Shown: positions 48,291 to 62,300, numbered from the stretch's first letter. The stretch: DNA of 64,000 nucleotides from Diphasiastrum complanatum (GCA_029204225.1 CM055109.1:39190844-39254843); one strand, 5' to 3'. The notes: generated from the sequence alone by a model not told the origin. Made by a program: numbers and translations.

Positions 48291-49189
48291 ATAAAATATG
48301 TAAAAGATAGCTAGTAGTTTATTGCCAATGGCACCATTATGGATGGCCAAATGTCACACACTCTTGTATTTATTTAGGTACTGATTTAAAGGTGACTGAA
48401 ATCTATTTAGATGCTTAGAGGTGGCCGAATTGAGCCCCAAAATCAAGGTCCTAAATTATAGGCTAATTTTAAGAAAATTTGGGGACACTACATGTGACAC
48501 ACCAATCCAACCACCAAGTGGGTGTGATTCCATGATTAGGGGATAAGATGGTAGGGTTAGGTCTGTGCTAAGATCTGAGCCCATTAGGTATGGATTTGGA
48601 GCTCATTTGTACATACACTTTTGAGAGATCAAGATTGATGTTGATTTTGGCAATTTTGCTCTTGCAAGTGGAATACATGCTTGATTAATGTGATGTTCTT
48701 TGGGTCTATTGAGTAGAACTGAACCTCATAATAGAACTGTACTTTCCACACATGTGACAAGCCATGGGGATCAGTAAATGCTAGTTTGATTGTGGTGTTC
48801 AAAGGCAATTGTCAATCTAGATGCAAAATAGCTAGATTTGATGTGTAGAATTCTAGCGATTCAATCTATGTTCCATCCTTGATGTTTGATTCATGATTGA
48901 TTTAGGCCTAAGAGAGTCTAAAAGTAGTGTCTGGATATGAGAAAGGTGATATATAGCTCAAGCTTAAGTGCTTCAACCTTGGTGAATTGAACAAAGATAA
49001 CTTTTCAAGCAATTTGACATTGGTGAGGAGAGTGACTCAAATAGTGACCAAGACCTTAGTGGATCTTGATAAAACTTTGTACATCACTATAAAATTGCAC
49101 ATGTGCAAAATCACCTCTGATCACACTTCACACATGTGTACTTTGTATACCACAAAATATTGTTATGGCTTCAATTGGAGCATTTCTTT
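48291..49189. other. Unassigned sequence upstream of the copia gag fragment
   Basis: AT-rich; may include leader sequence of the copia fragment at 49,190, but no LTR, PBS or frame is recognisable. Confidence 0.4.
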
Positions 49190-49535
49190 TGAAAGCTAGT
49201 GAGAGATGGACTTCATCAAAATATCATATATGGAAAGTGAGGATGGAATCAATTCTAGTCCTTCGAGATCTCATAGACATTGTGATGGGGATTGATGAGG
49301 AGTCTTAAGTCCTTCAAGAGAATGTGAGATTTAAGAAGAGATCTAGAATGGCACTTCATTACATCAAGATGATTGTGTCCAATGAGATTCTTAAGGAGAT
49401 AGGAGAATGTGTCTCTCCCAAGGATGCTTTGGATACATTAAAGACTATCTATGAGTCTAAGAACACCTCAAGATTGCTCACATTGAGGAACAAGATTCTT
49501 CAAAGCTATCAAGGCAAAGGGGAAAGTGTTAAAAT
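49190..49535 (+). pseudogene. Copia gag fragment related to family B
   Basis: Translation gives HIWKVRMES, LRDLIDIV, then after a TAA at about 49,306 RMALHYIKM, LKEIGECVSPKDAL and TIYESKN, closely parallel to gag of the 4087-7977 polyprotein. The match ends after SYQGKGES at about 49,530. It keeps the TGG Trp codon that is TAG in the complete element, which makes it a useful outgroup. Confidence 0.85.
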
Positions 49536-52500
49536 CCTGTTAGGATCTAGTGTAGTATGCAGATCACATAAATCAATCACCATAGACACTCCTCACAAGC
49601 TCTCAAAGATGGCACAACAAAAGCTTAACTGTATTACCAAAGAAACTGTACATATAGAGTATTCACAACTACATGAAAAGACAGGTGTCCTAAAATTGGC
49701 CTAAACTAAGGTCGGCCAAATTCGACCGCCGACAAACTCAGGACATGCCCCCGAGTATAGCAAGTACTATAATAACACTGTATAGGCTAACTTTTCCTAT
49801 GTGTGGCTACTCGGCTAACCCAAGTAGTTGGCTACGGGACAAATGACTAGCTGATATAACAAGTGCGGGTCCAGTCCCGATTACTATTGAAAACTGTAAA
49901 TCCTGATAAACTGAAGATATGTATAGTTAGTTACAATATTGCATTTCGAGCTTACAATAAAAACATATCAGATCACTCTCCCTTAAGCTCAAATGTAGTA
50001 GGAGTAAAGAAATATATTGCAGTAGCATCTGGAGTGATGTTATGCATATTCCTGCTACCTTGTACTTGACTCGCACTCAAGCACACCATCAAACCACCAG
50101 GTTTGGCACACAAAGTATCAAAACCACAATGCTCATATAGAGAGTCTACCACACTTTCGACCAACTGACTTGTCCCCAATCTGACTTGACCACAAGTGGA
50201 CCACATGAGCGACATGGCTCAAACTGAGGAAATCCCACTGTCACCATGAGACTTACATGCTCCATCTAGCTAGGCTGACATCCTATCAAACACTTACAAG
50301 CACAAACCTGTAAAGCTGACATAAATGAGTGACTGAGGCTCAACCTGAGGAAATCTTACTACCACCATAAGATTGTACCCCAACAGATAGACAGCTAGTA
50401 GACATAATGACAAGTCAATGAGCATCCAACTGACTACTTTGTTTTCGACGTAGCACCAACACGAATACGTCATAGTACATGACCAGGCTTGTGCAAATTG
50501 TGGTATCATGTCGTACCAGCACATGTCACCTGTAGATCCGCTGCTACACCACTGGTCCCCAAATCAAGTCCCTGACCATGGCCCGCACTTGTAACCTGGA
50601 TGCCCTCACGTCCAAGCATATCCATCTATCCAATAGGTCCTGAAAGCTGATCTCCATTCATTCCCCATGCTCCAAGCACAAGAGTCTACCAAGGACCCAA
50701 TAAATGAATGTACGCAAATATCACCATAGGCTATACCTTAGTAGCTCGCCCATCTCTCAGAGATATTGATGATGATCTACTTCATACATCCCATGTAGGC
50801 TCGAATTCCCATGCTTGATGTTGCCAACTCTGATTTGACCAGTACATAGGCCTCCCACCAAGGAGCCTATCTCACCAACACGTGACGCCAACTTGGAGAC
50901 AATTGTGCGTATAACCATGCAGTGTTGGTGTATGAACGATGGTCTGCTTGGTCTACGATTAATTACGATTACAACGGACGTGACGGAAGCAGAACACGAG
51001 AGGTGATTACGATAAAAATGATGTCTTTACCAACAGTAAGAAAAACAATTAACACAGTAGTAACTGCGATTTTAGGAACATGGATTGACTAGGGAACGGA
51101 ATCAACAGCTTGTTATCCTTTTGAGTTATCAGAGTAGGAGTCTGAGACTGCCGTAACAGCAAGATTGCGAAGCGTTAGGCGTCTTGGACAGCCATGTGAT
51201 CCTTTGTCTCTGATAACCGTGTTTGTGTGCAAGAGAACGGTTCCCTTCTATCAGACCGTAATCTGGTGATGGCCTTGCGGTTCTGCCTGATTCGACTTTG
51301 CGTGTATATTGCAGACTGATTCAGAGAGATATAATTCTTGAGAGTAGAAGGAGGGCGAAGGGATGAGTAGGAGAAGATTAGAATTCCAACATGCAGCTCA
51401 CCTGATCACTTGCCAAAGTATCAACTGTCACTCCCTGAGCAACCATCTCCATCTCTATCGGCTCACAACCATGGGCATGCTGGATCCACATCACCTCGTA
51501 ATGCACTCCATGCCCTCAGGATATGTACCACCACTAGGTACACTCCATGCCACCTACCTCCAAGTATGCTTGACCCATCCCTAGGTCACCATCCTGCTAT
51601 CTAAGCCGATTGTCGAAGCATCTTTTGCCTCTCCTGGCTCCTAGCAATGTCGCTCGCTCTCCCTGGCTATGTGCCACCCGACACCATGCCAATGCAAACT
51701 TTGTAGGAGGTAGAAGAAAATAGTTGTGGAACAACTCTCCCGTTATTATGGGCTGTTAGAAGCAAGAACAATCTAAAAGAATGTAAATCCAAAGTTATAA
51801 TCACAACTCAAGCGTTCTTACCAACAGGATCTTAAAAATAAATTCATACTCAAACGGATGAATGAGTATAGTCCACCGAAGAGATGTAGGTGTAGTGGAA
51901 ATACTACATATGGGTTTTACTAAGAAGTATAGTTCAGAATAGAGTGATAGTGCGTTGTGATAATGAAAGTTTCTCAGGCTTCAAAGACAGTCGTCGTCTG
52001 ATCAGAAACTAAGGAGTCGTGGACGTCTGTGTTTTGATCAGAGTGAGTGAACAAGTGTGAACAAGCAATAAGAGTGTAATAAAATCACAACATCATAGAT
52101 CTACGTTAAACACAGATGATAGAGTGTGTTGCTTCTATATGACAATGAAAGCTTGAACAACACTGAATGTGTTACAGCCAACAATGGAGGCGTAACTTGG
52201 ATGCTCGATATCATTCGCTCTGTTGGCGGAGGATCATGGAGAATGCGTGAGGAAGATGTATTTATACGCCGCATCCTTGTATCTGTTACAATAAATGTCT
52301 GTCATCTAACTATGTACTTTGTTGTACTGGGGGAATAATTGAACTACAATGACAGAATGACAGCTATACAATGAATACATAGGTCAAACGACTTGGGATC
52401 GCTGACGTGGACAAGAACATCGCATCTTTTCTCGCACTTTGCATATTTCGAAAAGTGGCTGGAGACGTTTCTCGTTGAAATAAATAATTTTCTCATTCTC

Positions 52501-52977
52501 TCCTGTTGAAAATAGTTCATTTGTTGAAGTGACTGTTTTGTCGCATTTTGGGAAAATGCAAAAAAAATGACAAAGAGAGTTCACTTCTTCAAAAATACTT
52601 GAAAAGAAAGTATTTTCTGGAAATTGTTGCATTTTTCGAGAGCTAGGAAAATGTGAATTGTGCAACAATAAGTTCATTTTTGCAGACTATTGAAAACATG
52701 GTGTATTTTTATAGACTTGTTCAAAAATGCCAATTCGTGGAAGTCATTGAAGATGGCCAAATATTCAATGATCTTCAAATAATTAGAACTTAACATTTGA
52801 AAGTAAAAACTATAGGATTGGTTACCCTGTAGTTCAGATCCATTGATGGATGAAGATCATGTAGAGCACCTAATCAGACAGATATTGATTCTACTAACAA
52901 ACTATGCAATTTACTTGACAAAGGATGAGAAAGAAACGAACGCGAACTCGCTATTCATGATCAACCTCAAAGGATTC
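49536..52977. other. Unassigned sequence
   Basis: About 3.4 kb. Scattered short frames on both strands but no domain I recognise. The segments near 51,000-51,060 and 51,800-51,850 share TTACCAACAG and similar words but do not align well. Confidence 0.5.
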
Positions 52978-53716
52978 TGTTGGAGGGTTTGCGGATCCCA
53001 AGGCAACCCTATCCCTAGTTAATAAGTGAGAGGGATTTGGCACCCTGCGTGTGTAAGTCCAACCCGATGATCACATAGTTATTTGATTAGTTACAAGTCA
53101 ATAAAAGGACTTTAGGCCTTTTTGCAGGACTTTTAATGTCGTAGGTCCTAAATGTCAAGTTAGTGAATAAAGTTGGGTTTCCCTCCAATTTGGATGGTTC
53201 CCACTCTTTTTTAAATTTGAATAATTGGGGAGGCAAAAATGGACCAATAGGATTCAGAGGTCAGGGTCCTCCTCTCTACTATAAAAAAGGACCAACTCGA
53301 GTTCCTACACATGCTCATTTCCTCATTTCAATAAAGCAGATTGGTTCTCTTGTGAAATGGATTGATGATGTCTTTGCTCTCTATCACTTTTCCTCCATCT
53401 CTCATGCTTTCTTTGGATTTGCTAAATGTTGGATCTGAATGTTATTGGGACTGCATGTTATTATACTTTTTATGAGAGAGAAAAGAAGAGAGAGAAAGAG
53501 TAAGCTATCTTTGTTGTGGATCTAGTGTTAATGGATGTTTAATGTTTAGGGTTAATGGATGTTAGAGTTAGATGTGGATCTTCATTCATGCTGAAATCTG
53601 AACTATACTATCACTCTCATGGGAACAAATCTACGCTTGACAACTAACTTCATCTCTTTGATGCTAAATTGACTAGATCTTGGTTTGAGGCTAGGCAAAG
53701 AAAGAAATCCACTCCA
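52978..53716 (+). repeat. Probable 5' LTR of an Athila/Tat-like Ty3/gypsy element
   Basis: Ends a few bases before a clear tRNA-Asp primer binding site. The start is placed at TGTTGGAGGG because it is the best TG upstream; this is a guess. Inside are a TATA-like box (CTATAAAAAAGG at about 53,278-53,290) and AATAAAG at about 53,328-53,334, in LTR order. No 3' LTR is present in the window, so the LTR cannot be confirmed by comparison. Confidence 0.65.
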
Positions 53717-53720
53717 ATTT

Positions 53721-53738
53721 TGGCGCCATTGCCGGGGA
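53721..53738 (+). promoter_or_regulatory. Primer binding site, tRNA-Asp type
   Basis: TGGCGCCATTGCCGGGGA, one mismatch to the complement of the plant tRNA-Asp 3' end, the primer used by many Athila and Tat elements. It stands 4 bases after the putative LTR end. Confidence 0.85.
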
Positions 53739-54937
53739 GCTACGCCAATTTTTCAGTTTGCAGCATGTTTGGTGGATGGTTAGCTTGCATTAGGCATCTT
53801 GTCGTTGCATGAATAGTGTTAAATCTGCATTTACGGTTAGTTTGGGAGTGATTTTGCTTGATTTGAGTGGATTTGCTTGTTTGAAATCTAATCTAATTGT
53901 AGAATAGGAAAAGATATTCAGATCACCAATCCCAAGATCCATTTGGATCTGAGATATCAGAAAAAACAACAAAAATCGATCAAATCTGCCAGATTTTGAT
54001 TAAAAAGAGGCAAAAATCATCATCAGAGCTAATAACTTTTTACCCTCTTTTAGGAAACCTTCGCCGAGTTGCAGACACCTTCGATTTTGATCACAGAACC
54101 TTCAGTGTGAAGGGCGAACAATCCTTCCCAGCAGATTTCTGGAAACATCAAAAAAATCGTCAAAAAACACCAAAAAATCATCAAAACCCTAAAAATACAT
54201 AAAAAGAACCTTCGTCTGATTCATTGTGCATAGGTGTGATTCAGATCTATCTACTGCCAGGTTGGCAAAGAATAATACCAAAAATAAAATGTTGTTTTTA
54301 GAGGATCAGTTGTCATATTGCCATATTTTTGCCAAAAAAATCACTTTTTTGCAAAAATACCATTGATCCTTCTCCAAAACCTTCGTCGAGTTTCCAGAAC
54401 ATTCTATTTATGGTAAGATACTATTTTTGAGTTCGACGAAGATTCTTCTTGTCCAGATCATAGAAAATCTTGATTTTTACCCTCACCAAACTATAGAAAT
54501 TGTGTTTTCTTGTTTCAAAAACCTTCGCCGAGTTTACCCTAGTTTTATCAGTGTCAAATTTTGTATCTGAGAGTTCGGCGAAGGTTATTTTCGTAGAAAT
54601 TGTTAGAAATGTTGATCAGAGAGTTTTTTTTTTCCAAAATAGCACTGCTGAACCTTTGCAAAGCCAATCTTCGCCTAGGGAACCTTTGCCAATACTATTT
54701 TTAGATTCTAATTTTCCAGATCAAGGCTCTACCAAAATTTGGGTCAAATCTGATATAGTCTGATTTGGATTCTGAGAAATTTTTCATTTTTTTAGTATCG
54801 ATTGATTGAATTTCGAAATCCTTTTCATGATCTGATTCTTGAAAAGTGGAATAGATCTAGCAGATCTGATCTGAGATAGTGCTTGATTGAAAAATCTAGA
54901 CCCAATCTCATTGTCTGCTTGATTTGAAATTTTAAAG
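53739..54937 (+). other. Gypsy leader with repeated CCTTCGCCGAGTT hairpin units
   Basis: 1.2 kb untranslated leader. The word CCTTCGCCGAGTT or a variant occurs at 54,058, 54,380 and 54,521, and its complement at 54,433-54,441 and 54,575-54,584. Two units can form stems: CTTCGTCGA (54,381-54,389) with TCGACGAAG (54,433-54,441), and CCTTCGCCGA (54,522-54,531) with TCGGCGAAGG (54,575-54,584). The differing base pair is compensated in each stem. Function unknown; RNA dimerisation or packaging is a possibility. Confidence 0.6.
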
Positions 54938-55379
54938 ATGGTTGCCCCTGGAGTTGCTCCTGGAGGTGCTCCTCAAATTGTCAATCCAATCATTGTTAGA
55001 AAAGCACCCCATTTGGATCTACCCAAATACAATGGATTAACAGATCCAATTACATTTTTTCATATCTATGCTGAATCCTATGAAGTTTGTGGCGAACTTT
55101 TCCCTCAAGATAAACTTAAGCTTTTTCCTATGGCCTTAACAGGCCCAGCACAAGATTGGTTCTATAATCAAGATGAAATTGAGCATACAGATTGGGAGGT
55201 TGTTAAAAGAGCCCTTATCACACGGTTCAAACCGTGGAAGTTTATGGAACACCTTTTCTTTCTTTTAAGTAAAATTAAATGGGAAAGCGGGAAATGGTTT
55301 GAGATTACATTGAACGGGTGAAACACCTCAGATATGAATGTGAACCTGAGCTAATTAACGAAAATGCCATGATTATACC
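54938..55379 (+). pseudogene. Ty3/gypsy gag, truncated
   Basis: ATG-started frame with LDLPKYNGLTDP, LTGPAQDWFYNQ and ALITRFKP, the retrotransposon gag core. A frameshift near 55,300 is followed by YIERVKHLRYECEPEL in another frame. At 55,380 the sequence changes abruptly into the segmental duplication, so the rest of the element is missing. In line with the LTR, PBS and leader upstream, this is the 5' end of one element. Confidence 0.85.
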
Positions 55380-55529
55380 CTTTGTGCACTCACATGCGCT
55401 CATGAATTTTTACACCACTCAATGACATGAGTTATGCTATTTATTTGTCATTTATCTGTATAAACAAAATCCATAAAATAACATCCATGAGGGGTCTATA
55501 ATCTGCATTAGTGTCTAACTCTATGTATC

Positions 55530-56420
55530 ATCTATTTGAAATTTAGACATAACTAACAGCTTTGATATTGAGTTCAAAGCCACTATAAAACAAAGAATCA
55601 ACCAAAAGAGGACAAACTAGTGGTATTTCAAAATGTGGACATGAGCAATTATGTTGTGGTCTATGCCAACTACACTTCCATCAGATTAAAAAGATGAGCT
55701 TAAACCCTCATACCATCTCATGCTAGCTAGATCACACTTTCCACCACATGTATCTCATTGTAAAAAAAATGCACGAAGCTTAAACATGTAGATGGATTTG
55801 CTTATTGACACAAGGTGATGGTTTGACGTCGGCTCAAATAAGGTTTTGACATATGTTAGATCAACACATGTGGCTCAAGTGGGGGGCAAAATTGCTATTT
55901 TTGGAAAATGGTTCTAAAGGGTGTGTGAGTGGGGATGCTCGTGTGGACTTCACTAATAAAAAACTTGTTGAACTTCTCCTTGGAGTGTAATGAGGTTGGT
56001 GCATATTTTACTTAGCGTGTTTCTAGACAAGAAGTTCCAAATTTTGCTTTAGAATTACAGATACTTTCATTTTATGTATCTAATGTTTATTTCCTTTCAA
56101 GTCCTCATTGGTATTGATGAAAGAGTAGTGTATGAAAATAAGTTCAAGTACACAAGATAAACTATGTAATGATGATCTACTTTCTATTATTTTAAACCAC
56201 CTCTTCTCGAGAGGGGAATTCAAACATAATCATTTCATTCACAGCTTAAGCTTTAAGCTCTTTGTTCTTGATGACTTAAGCTTTAAGCTCTTTGTTCTTC
56301 TTAATGAATTTTCCTTTAACAATTGAGCCACTTCACATTATTAAGGTTTTCAACAAGTTTGCAAAGTCATTATATACACGTTCACAAATATGGCCAAGAG
56401 AAATCCTTCCAAAGTTTGGA
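55530..56420. other. Block present only in duplication copy 2
   Basis: Not seen in copy 1; includes a perfect tandem repeat GACTTAAGCTTTAAGCTCTTTGTTCTT-type around 56,244-56,300 (two units of about 29 bp). No coding assignment. Either an insertion in copy 2 or a deletion in copy 1. Confidence 0.5.
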
Positions 56421-58334
56421 GCACAAGGCTTCAAAATGTCACTATGCAGCAGCCGGGATTTCGGCATGCACCTTCATGACCACAATAAACATCTCAACCA
56501 CAAAGAATGTGATACATCAATATTCATGAAGAATTAAAGCCAAGTGTATGCCTAGTAGTATATCAATAAAAGAGACTGTCTGAATAAGTCTTAACAAATG
56601 GATGAATAAGTCTTAACAAATGAATAAGTCCCTCCACAACAGAGAGAGAGTACATCAAAGATTAAAGAATCTAGCTTGTTTCTTGTTATTCATCCAATGA
56701 GACTTTCCGTTTTCTCTACTAGTCTCACTGCATCCAGTACGATCTCGACGGTCACTTTAGCGCTTGGATTCCTGCAAATTTTCTGGCTTGTATAGTTTAT
56801 CCATAGCTCTATATGTGACAACATAAACATATCCAGTAGTTTTCCTCTTTATTTCAAAGATTGGAAGAACAATATTTATAGTCACATTTCAATAACAATC
56901 CAGGTTATATTGGAATGACAAAGTGATTGTTTCTCAAAACTACCATATATACAACTTTGAAAACTGTCCAAAGGAATCATGATAATATAACATACTATAC
57001 AATACAGCAAGTGATGCAGAAAAACATTATAGCCCATACAGCACTGGCTTAGGCTCTGCTTTCAAATTTCAGGACCTGCATTATATCACAATCAAAAATT
57101 TCTCAAGGGGTAACAGCAGTATACTGCATTCGTTCCATACAGACTAAGCATGTCAGTGTGGAACTTAGAAGAGTTTACATAGTTTTATCTACAATGAACA
57201 CACTCCAGATGGGCTAAAGAAAATAGGAAAAACAACCATACCAATGATAAATCTGCATAATGTCAAAAAGATCAAAAGGCTCCAACCAGCGGCAGCATTT
57301 AGGAAGATGGAAAAAAGGTCGAGATTGCAGAAGGTACATACAAAATGTTATAAAAAATGGTTGTTCACAAAAGTGAACATGGAGCACAAGCAAAAAATTG
57401 CTGAAATTATACTCTAGAAAATTTCACGCATACCGCAACTGATAATTGTTAGATTTGAAAGTTGGGATTCCACTCTATTCGTTGATGTCCTATATTCCTC
57501 AACAGAAGTGTTTCATGTATTTCATGTTTGCCATGTCAAAATCCCAATTCAGCCAAATTCTACAAAACCAATAATTAATAAGCACTTTTAGCACTGCATC
57601 TTGGGTTATGATATGTAAAATTGAAAATTACGTCTTTGCTAAAAAAATTCAAAAAATCTTTAAAAAATATTTCAAAACATTACATAATTTCTTACGCCAA
57701 TAATATAACTGGAAAAAAAAAAAGATTACCCATAATAATAAATAATGAATGTATGATATTCGCACATGTGCGTGTGCCTTGCAGTGAAGAAATTTCAGGG
57801 TTACAAAGGTGACTATATTGATATAATATTTTGTAAGGAATATAAACATAGAAAGTGGTCCTTTCTGCTAACAGAAATTATTTAGAGAGTTCTACTTTAA
57901 AAACGTGTTTGCCAAACTTATGTGCAACAATAAACGAATGGCATTTCAAAGGAGCTACGTATTATCCAAAAGGGTTCCTAACTTATGTTGTAGAAGTTTA
58001 TGTAAACTTACTGATCTGTGCAAGTATTATGAGCCTGCAGGTCTTGCCTTCCTCTACTCTGGCTGTTTATTTGCTCTAATGATCAGGTTATAGCAGATGA
58101 ATAGTTCACTGCAATATATTCACAATTCTGTGCACCAACAATTGTATTGACTGCTTAGATCAAGAACTTCTATGTGTTAGCGATGACTTCCTTGCCAAGG
58201 TTGAATGAGTTTTTGCATACATCTTAGATATCTCAAGTCTTTAGCTCTCGATCAATGTATTATCAAGATGTGTCCCTCAATTATCAACCAGAAGGAAATA
58301 CTTTTTGGAAAAGGAAGGAAGATCGTGGCCAGCA

Positions 58335-58590
58335 GGTAATTGAGTACCTTTGGTTTTGGCATATATATACAGCATTCCGACCCAGTACACATTCCAGAAC
58401 GTACAGTACATTCCGACTGGATCTGGTCAGAACGGGCTTCTAAGGAGCAAACAAGGCTCTGGATTGAGAATACATGCAGACTATGCCAACAAGGCTCTGG
58501 AGTCAACATATGCAGATCATGATACAAAAGACGACCTTGATATTGCCTCAGTTGAACACATTGAAGCTTTAGGATGCTTTAGCTAGCACA
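58335..58590 (+). other. Segment conserved between duplication copies, possible coding remnant
   Basis: The plus-strand translation LRSKQGSGLRIHADYANKAL followed by DHDTKDDLDIASVEHIEALG is kept open in both copies (here and at about 41,195-41,335). The minus strand is also open. No family recognised; conservation may just reflect recent duplication. Confidence 0.25.
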
Positions 58591-59371
58591 TAATTGGGTC
58601 TTCATGCCTATACTACATAATCAAACACCATGCCAAATATATAACAACCAGGCGAGTTCTCTTGTAACCTCTCTCGCCAATTAAACTTAACACTTGATTT
58701 CAGAAGCCAATAACAAATCAAAATTGAAACAAATAATACAGTATTTCAAACAAATGAAAGGTATTCGAATTTTGACTTGAACCAGACCAAAATCTGAAAT
58801 TACTTACAAAATATTTCACAAGCCAAAACAGCTTTCAGCAGTTCACAGATAACCACATGACTACCATGACCACCTATAAATAAATTGTGTAAGAATAAAC
58901 ACATCTATATGTGCACATCTGCTAAATCTGGAGGCACCAATAGAAGTTAGACCAACATCATGCAAGATAAATAGAGCTGATTTTCACACAGCTCATCTGC
59001 AATCAACTATCTGCCATCTCAAAGCATGTTATTATAAAAACATGCAAAGGGTTGTCAGGAATTGGTAATACTGTGGAACCGAACTTGATAACAGTTGTCT
59101 TGTGCCTAATTGTTGCATATAACTCTCCCTCGGTATGCTATATTCCTGCCAATATTCCTAACATTAACCTAAGCTACAGTAATCTTAGCAAAATGTAAAA
59201 ACAGAACTGTTAAAACAATAGTTTACATGATGCAGATTCGTTTCGTTCGTGTCTGCTTCCTGCCAAAGATAGCAGATACAACTTCGGATCTAAGCTGATG
59301 AAGGTCATAGATATTTGGAATTAGGTGACCAAACAAGATATCTACTTATCGTTCACAGCAAACTCAGCAGC

Positions 59372-62300
59372 TCAGCTTTCGTTGTCGTCATCGTCATCTG
59401 GCTCATCATCCTCAAACCCATCAGCACCATTTTCCTGAGACATCGATCAAGTAGTCCAGTTGGCATCCATGTCAATAAAATGTAATGGAATCAAGATTAT
59501 CAAAATACCAAACATGGATAGAAGTTTCTTGGGAGTAGCAACTTCACTAAGCACTTACTATCTCATCATCATCTTCTTCATCATCATCATCATCAGAATT
59601 GCCATCCTCATAGTCATCAGAATCAGCATCCTGGCAGCAACCAATTGAAAGATACACAGAAAAAGATTCATACCACTCAACAATGGAAGAACAAACTCTG
59701 AAAAGCCTGCAGAAAGATTAGATACAAAAATGTGGCTACAAGAAAGGAACATTGAGTGGAGTTTTACATGGTTAAAGAACTTGAGTGGGTTAGGCCAAAG
59801 ATCTTCCTTGATTATATCTGCCACCTGCATAAATAGCAATTAAAATAACTCAAGGTTGATATTGATGACAATACATGCAAAGCAAAAACTTCTAAGTACA
59901 AATTTCTTAAAATTCCTTGGACTTTGCCTTACCCTTGAAGGGCATTCTAAAACAGAAGTCAAGCAGAAAAGTTTGGTAATGAGACCCTCAATATCTGTAT
60001 ATCAATGTTATGTCTGGTACCCAACATAACAAAGGTAGGAGTGCAATCTTCAACCTTATGGACTCCAAAGACAAAGTCTCAGATCAACAACTCCATGTAT
60101 AGCACGTAGCAGATGCTATGACATCCCACTTCGTCACGGCCCAAGGGTCACATCCACAAACATACATCTAAAAGATGTAGTTGAAATTCTAAAATACCTC
60201 ATCTTGAATAGCCTCAGAACTGTCCTTTGGATTGTCGTTAAACCACTTGAAAAAGCTGCATGATCAAAGTATGCAGGCACTCAGTATCAATATCAAGATA
60301 TAGTAGGGAGACGATTACAAAATATACAACTTGGCTCTACATGTCAACAAACCTACACACCCTAATAGCAAAGAAAAAGGTCAAAGCAATAGCTGATACT
60401 GTCAAATTTCAGTAATAGTTGGATGCTACTACATTCAAAGAGACTCAAAAGATCTAATGCAATTCATGCTTAGAAGTAGAGATTTCAAGTTAAAATTACC
60501 AATAGCGTGCTATGGTCCCAATATTCTTTTCAGGGACAAATTTTTTCATGATTCCATGTTTTTGAAAGTGGCAGAATAGTCTGTGGAAAAACATTCCAGA
60601 CACACAGGAGTATTTCCCCCATGAAGAAAGGCATTTCCCGGTCACAAAAGGCCTATCATTTACTTAAAGGCTGTTTTACACTTCTCACTTTGTTAAGTTT
60701 GTTCGGATAACTCTCGCTCAATTCTCTCAACTTCTCCCACTCTTCACATGAGCTATTGTTACTAACAGTGATAATTACTTTTCTGACTATACGAAATTTC
60801 CCAACTTCCCAAATCCTATTTCTCAAGTGTTTCTCATTATAGTGCGCTTGGATTAGTTTCGAAATGTTTCAAAAAACCATGATTGTGGAAACGACCGCCA
60901 GATCTAAACTTCACTCTCAGATTAACAACCTTTTTGCAAAGTAGCAATCAATTTTCACCTAGCCACACAGATTCATTATAGATTGCAACTAACCTTTCCT
61001 CAGGTAAAGGCCTTTTGTTTCCTTGCTTTTCTGCTACGCTTCCATTTGCTAGGTCCTGTAACCAGAAAACAAAATCAACTCAATATCTTCCCCCTGCCGT
61101 AGTCAGAATCGACAGACTAGCATAAATTGGTTAAAGCTCCAGTGAAGTATTATACGGTGAGTGAACTGACATTCTCGAGTAAAATTATATGCTAATTGAA
61201 TGGACATTCGGCCGAACGTCACTTCAATTACCATACAGATTGACACAGCTTCAATCACTACAAAAGTGCTTTCAACAAATTCCAAGCAAGTCATTCAAAA
61301 AGAAACTTGTCCAAAACACACTATAGTGTAGCAACTACTCTAATCTAAACCTCATCTTTCTGACACCAGATAATGACTAGCATCCATTGTAATAGAAAAA
61401 ACGTCCAATGTGCCTTCATTGTCCTACATCGAGTAATATTAACCCCACAGCAAAGAAGCGCTTGCTTAGAAAAAGACTTTTTGCAGATAGCACTAGACTA
61501 AACTCAAGCTTCGTTGCTATTTGAGCTACTTCAAAGGGCAAAATCCAGTACTTTTAAGGCCAAACAGAGTCCTATGTTGCAAAAAACAGTCATGAAGTTA
61601 AGCTAAGATTAAATTTATGTCTACTGATCCCCATTCAACCTACTGAAATGGAGAATGTGCGTCCAAATAGGCTCCAATTGATCCACATTGAGTTGATACT
61701 GTATAAAAAGCAAAGCAAAGTGGTTGCACGTGACGCACAGCAAGATTCTGAATTGCAAAAGTTTACGAGGATACATCTTCCTGTGAGACTTCACTGCCTA
61801 CAAATTCCAGGTAAAGCCAAATAATCACCAATGCTAGAAAAAGCACAAAAGACCACAAAGAACTTGAACTCAATACATTTGTTGCAGGCTTGTTTTGAAC
61901 AGGAATACTCACAAAAATTCTAAAAAAAACTTCGTTTTAGCAGATTGTATACCATGCCATGCTTCCAATGAATGGAAGTGCCTGACACCGATGTGGTACC
62001 ATTGTCAGAGAACCGAAAAACTTTGACAAGCTTGGTATCCTCAAAGTATGGATTTGGCTTGAATGACTGAAAAAGAAAACGTGTAGTTTACTTGACTGGA
62101 CTTTCTGCCTTTAAGAGTGAAGCATAACGATGGTGATCCTTATTGACAAATATCTTGATAAGCATATGACTGCAAATATATGATATGAATTGGCCCGATA
62201 ACATACAAACGTGATGCTATATCCAGACTTCACGTCTTTGAAATCTTCCACATCCAAAGAATGCAAGTACTTGAGAACCTGAGACAAACCGAAAATAAAG

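Larger units (their letters stand above)
55380..62290. repeat. Segmental duplication, copy 2
   Basis: Relative of 38,754-42,800, same orientation, with two extra blocks (about 55,530-56,420 and 59,510-61,830). The second extra block contains four conserved exons of the chaperone gene, so copy 1 lost it rather than copy 2 gaining it. The left edge coincides with the break in the gypsy gag. Confidence 0.9.

Noticed and set aside
59558-59839. 93-codon minus-strand frame as a single exon
   Set aside because: It runs through an intron; the two real exons inside it are 59,824-59,768 and 59,630-59,559, bounded by good splice sites.
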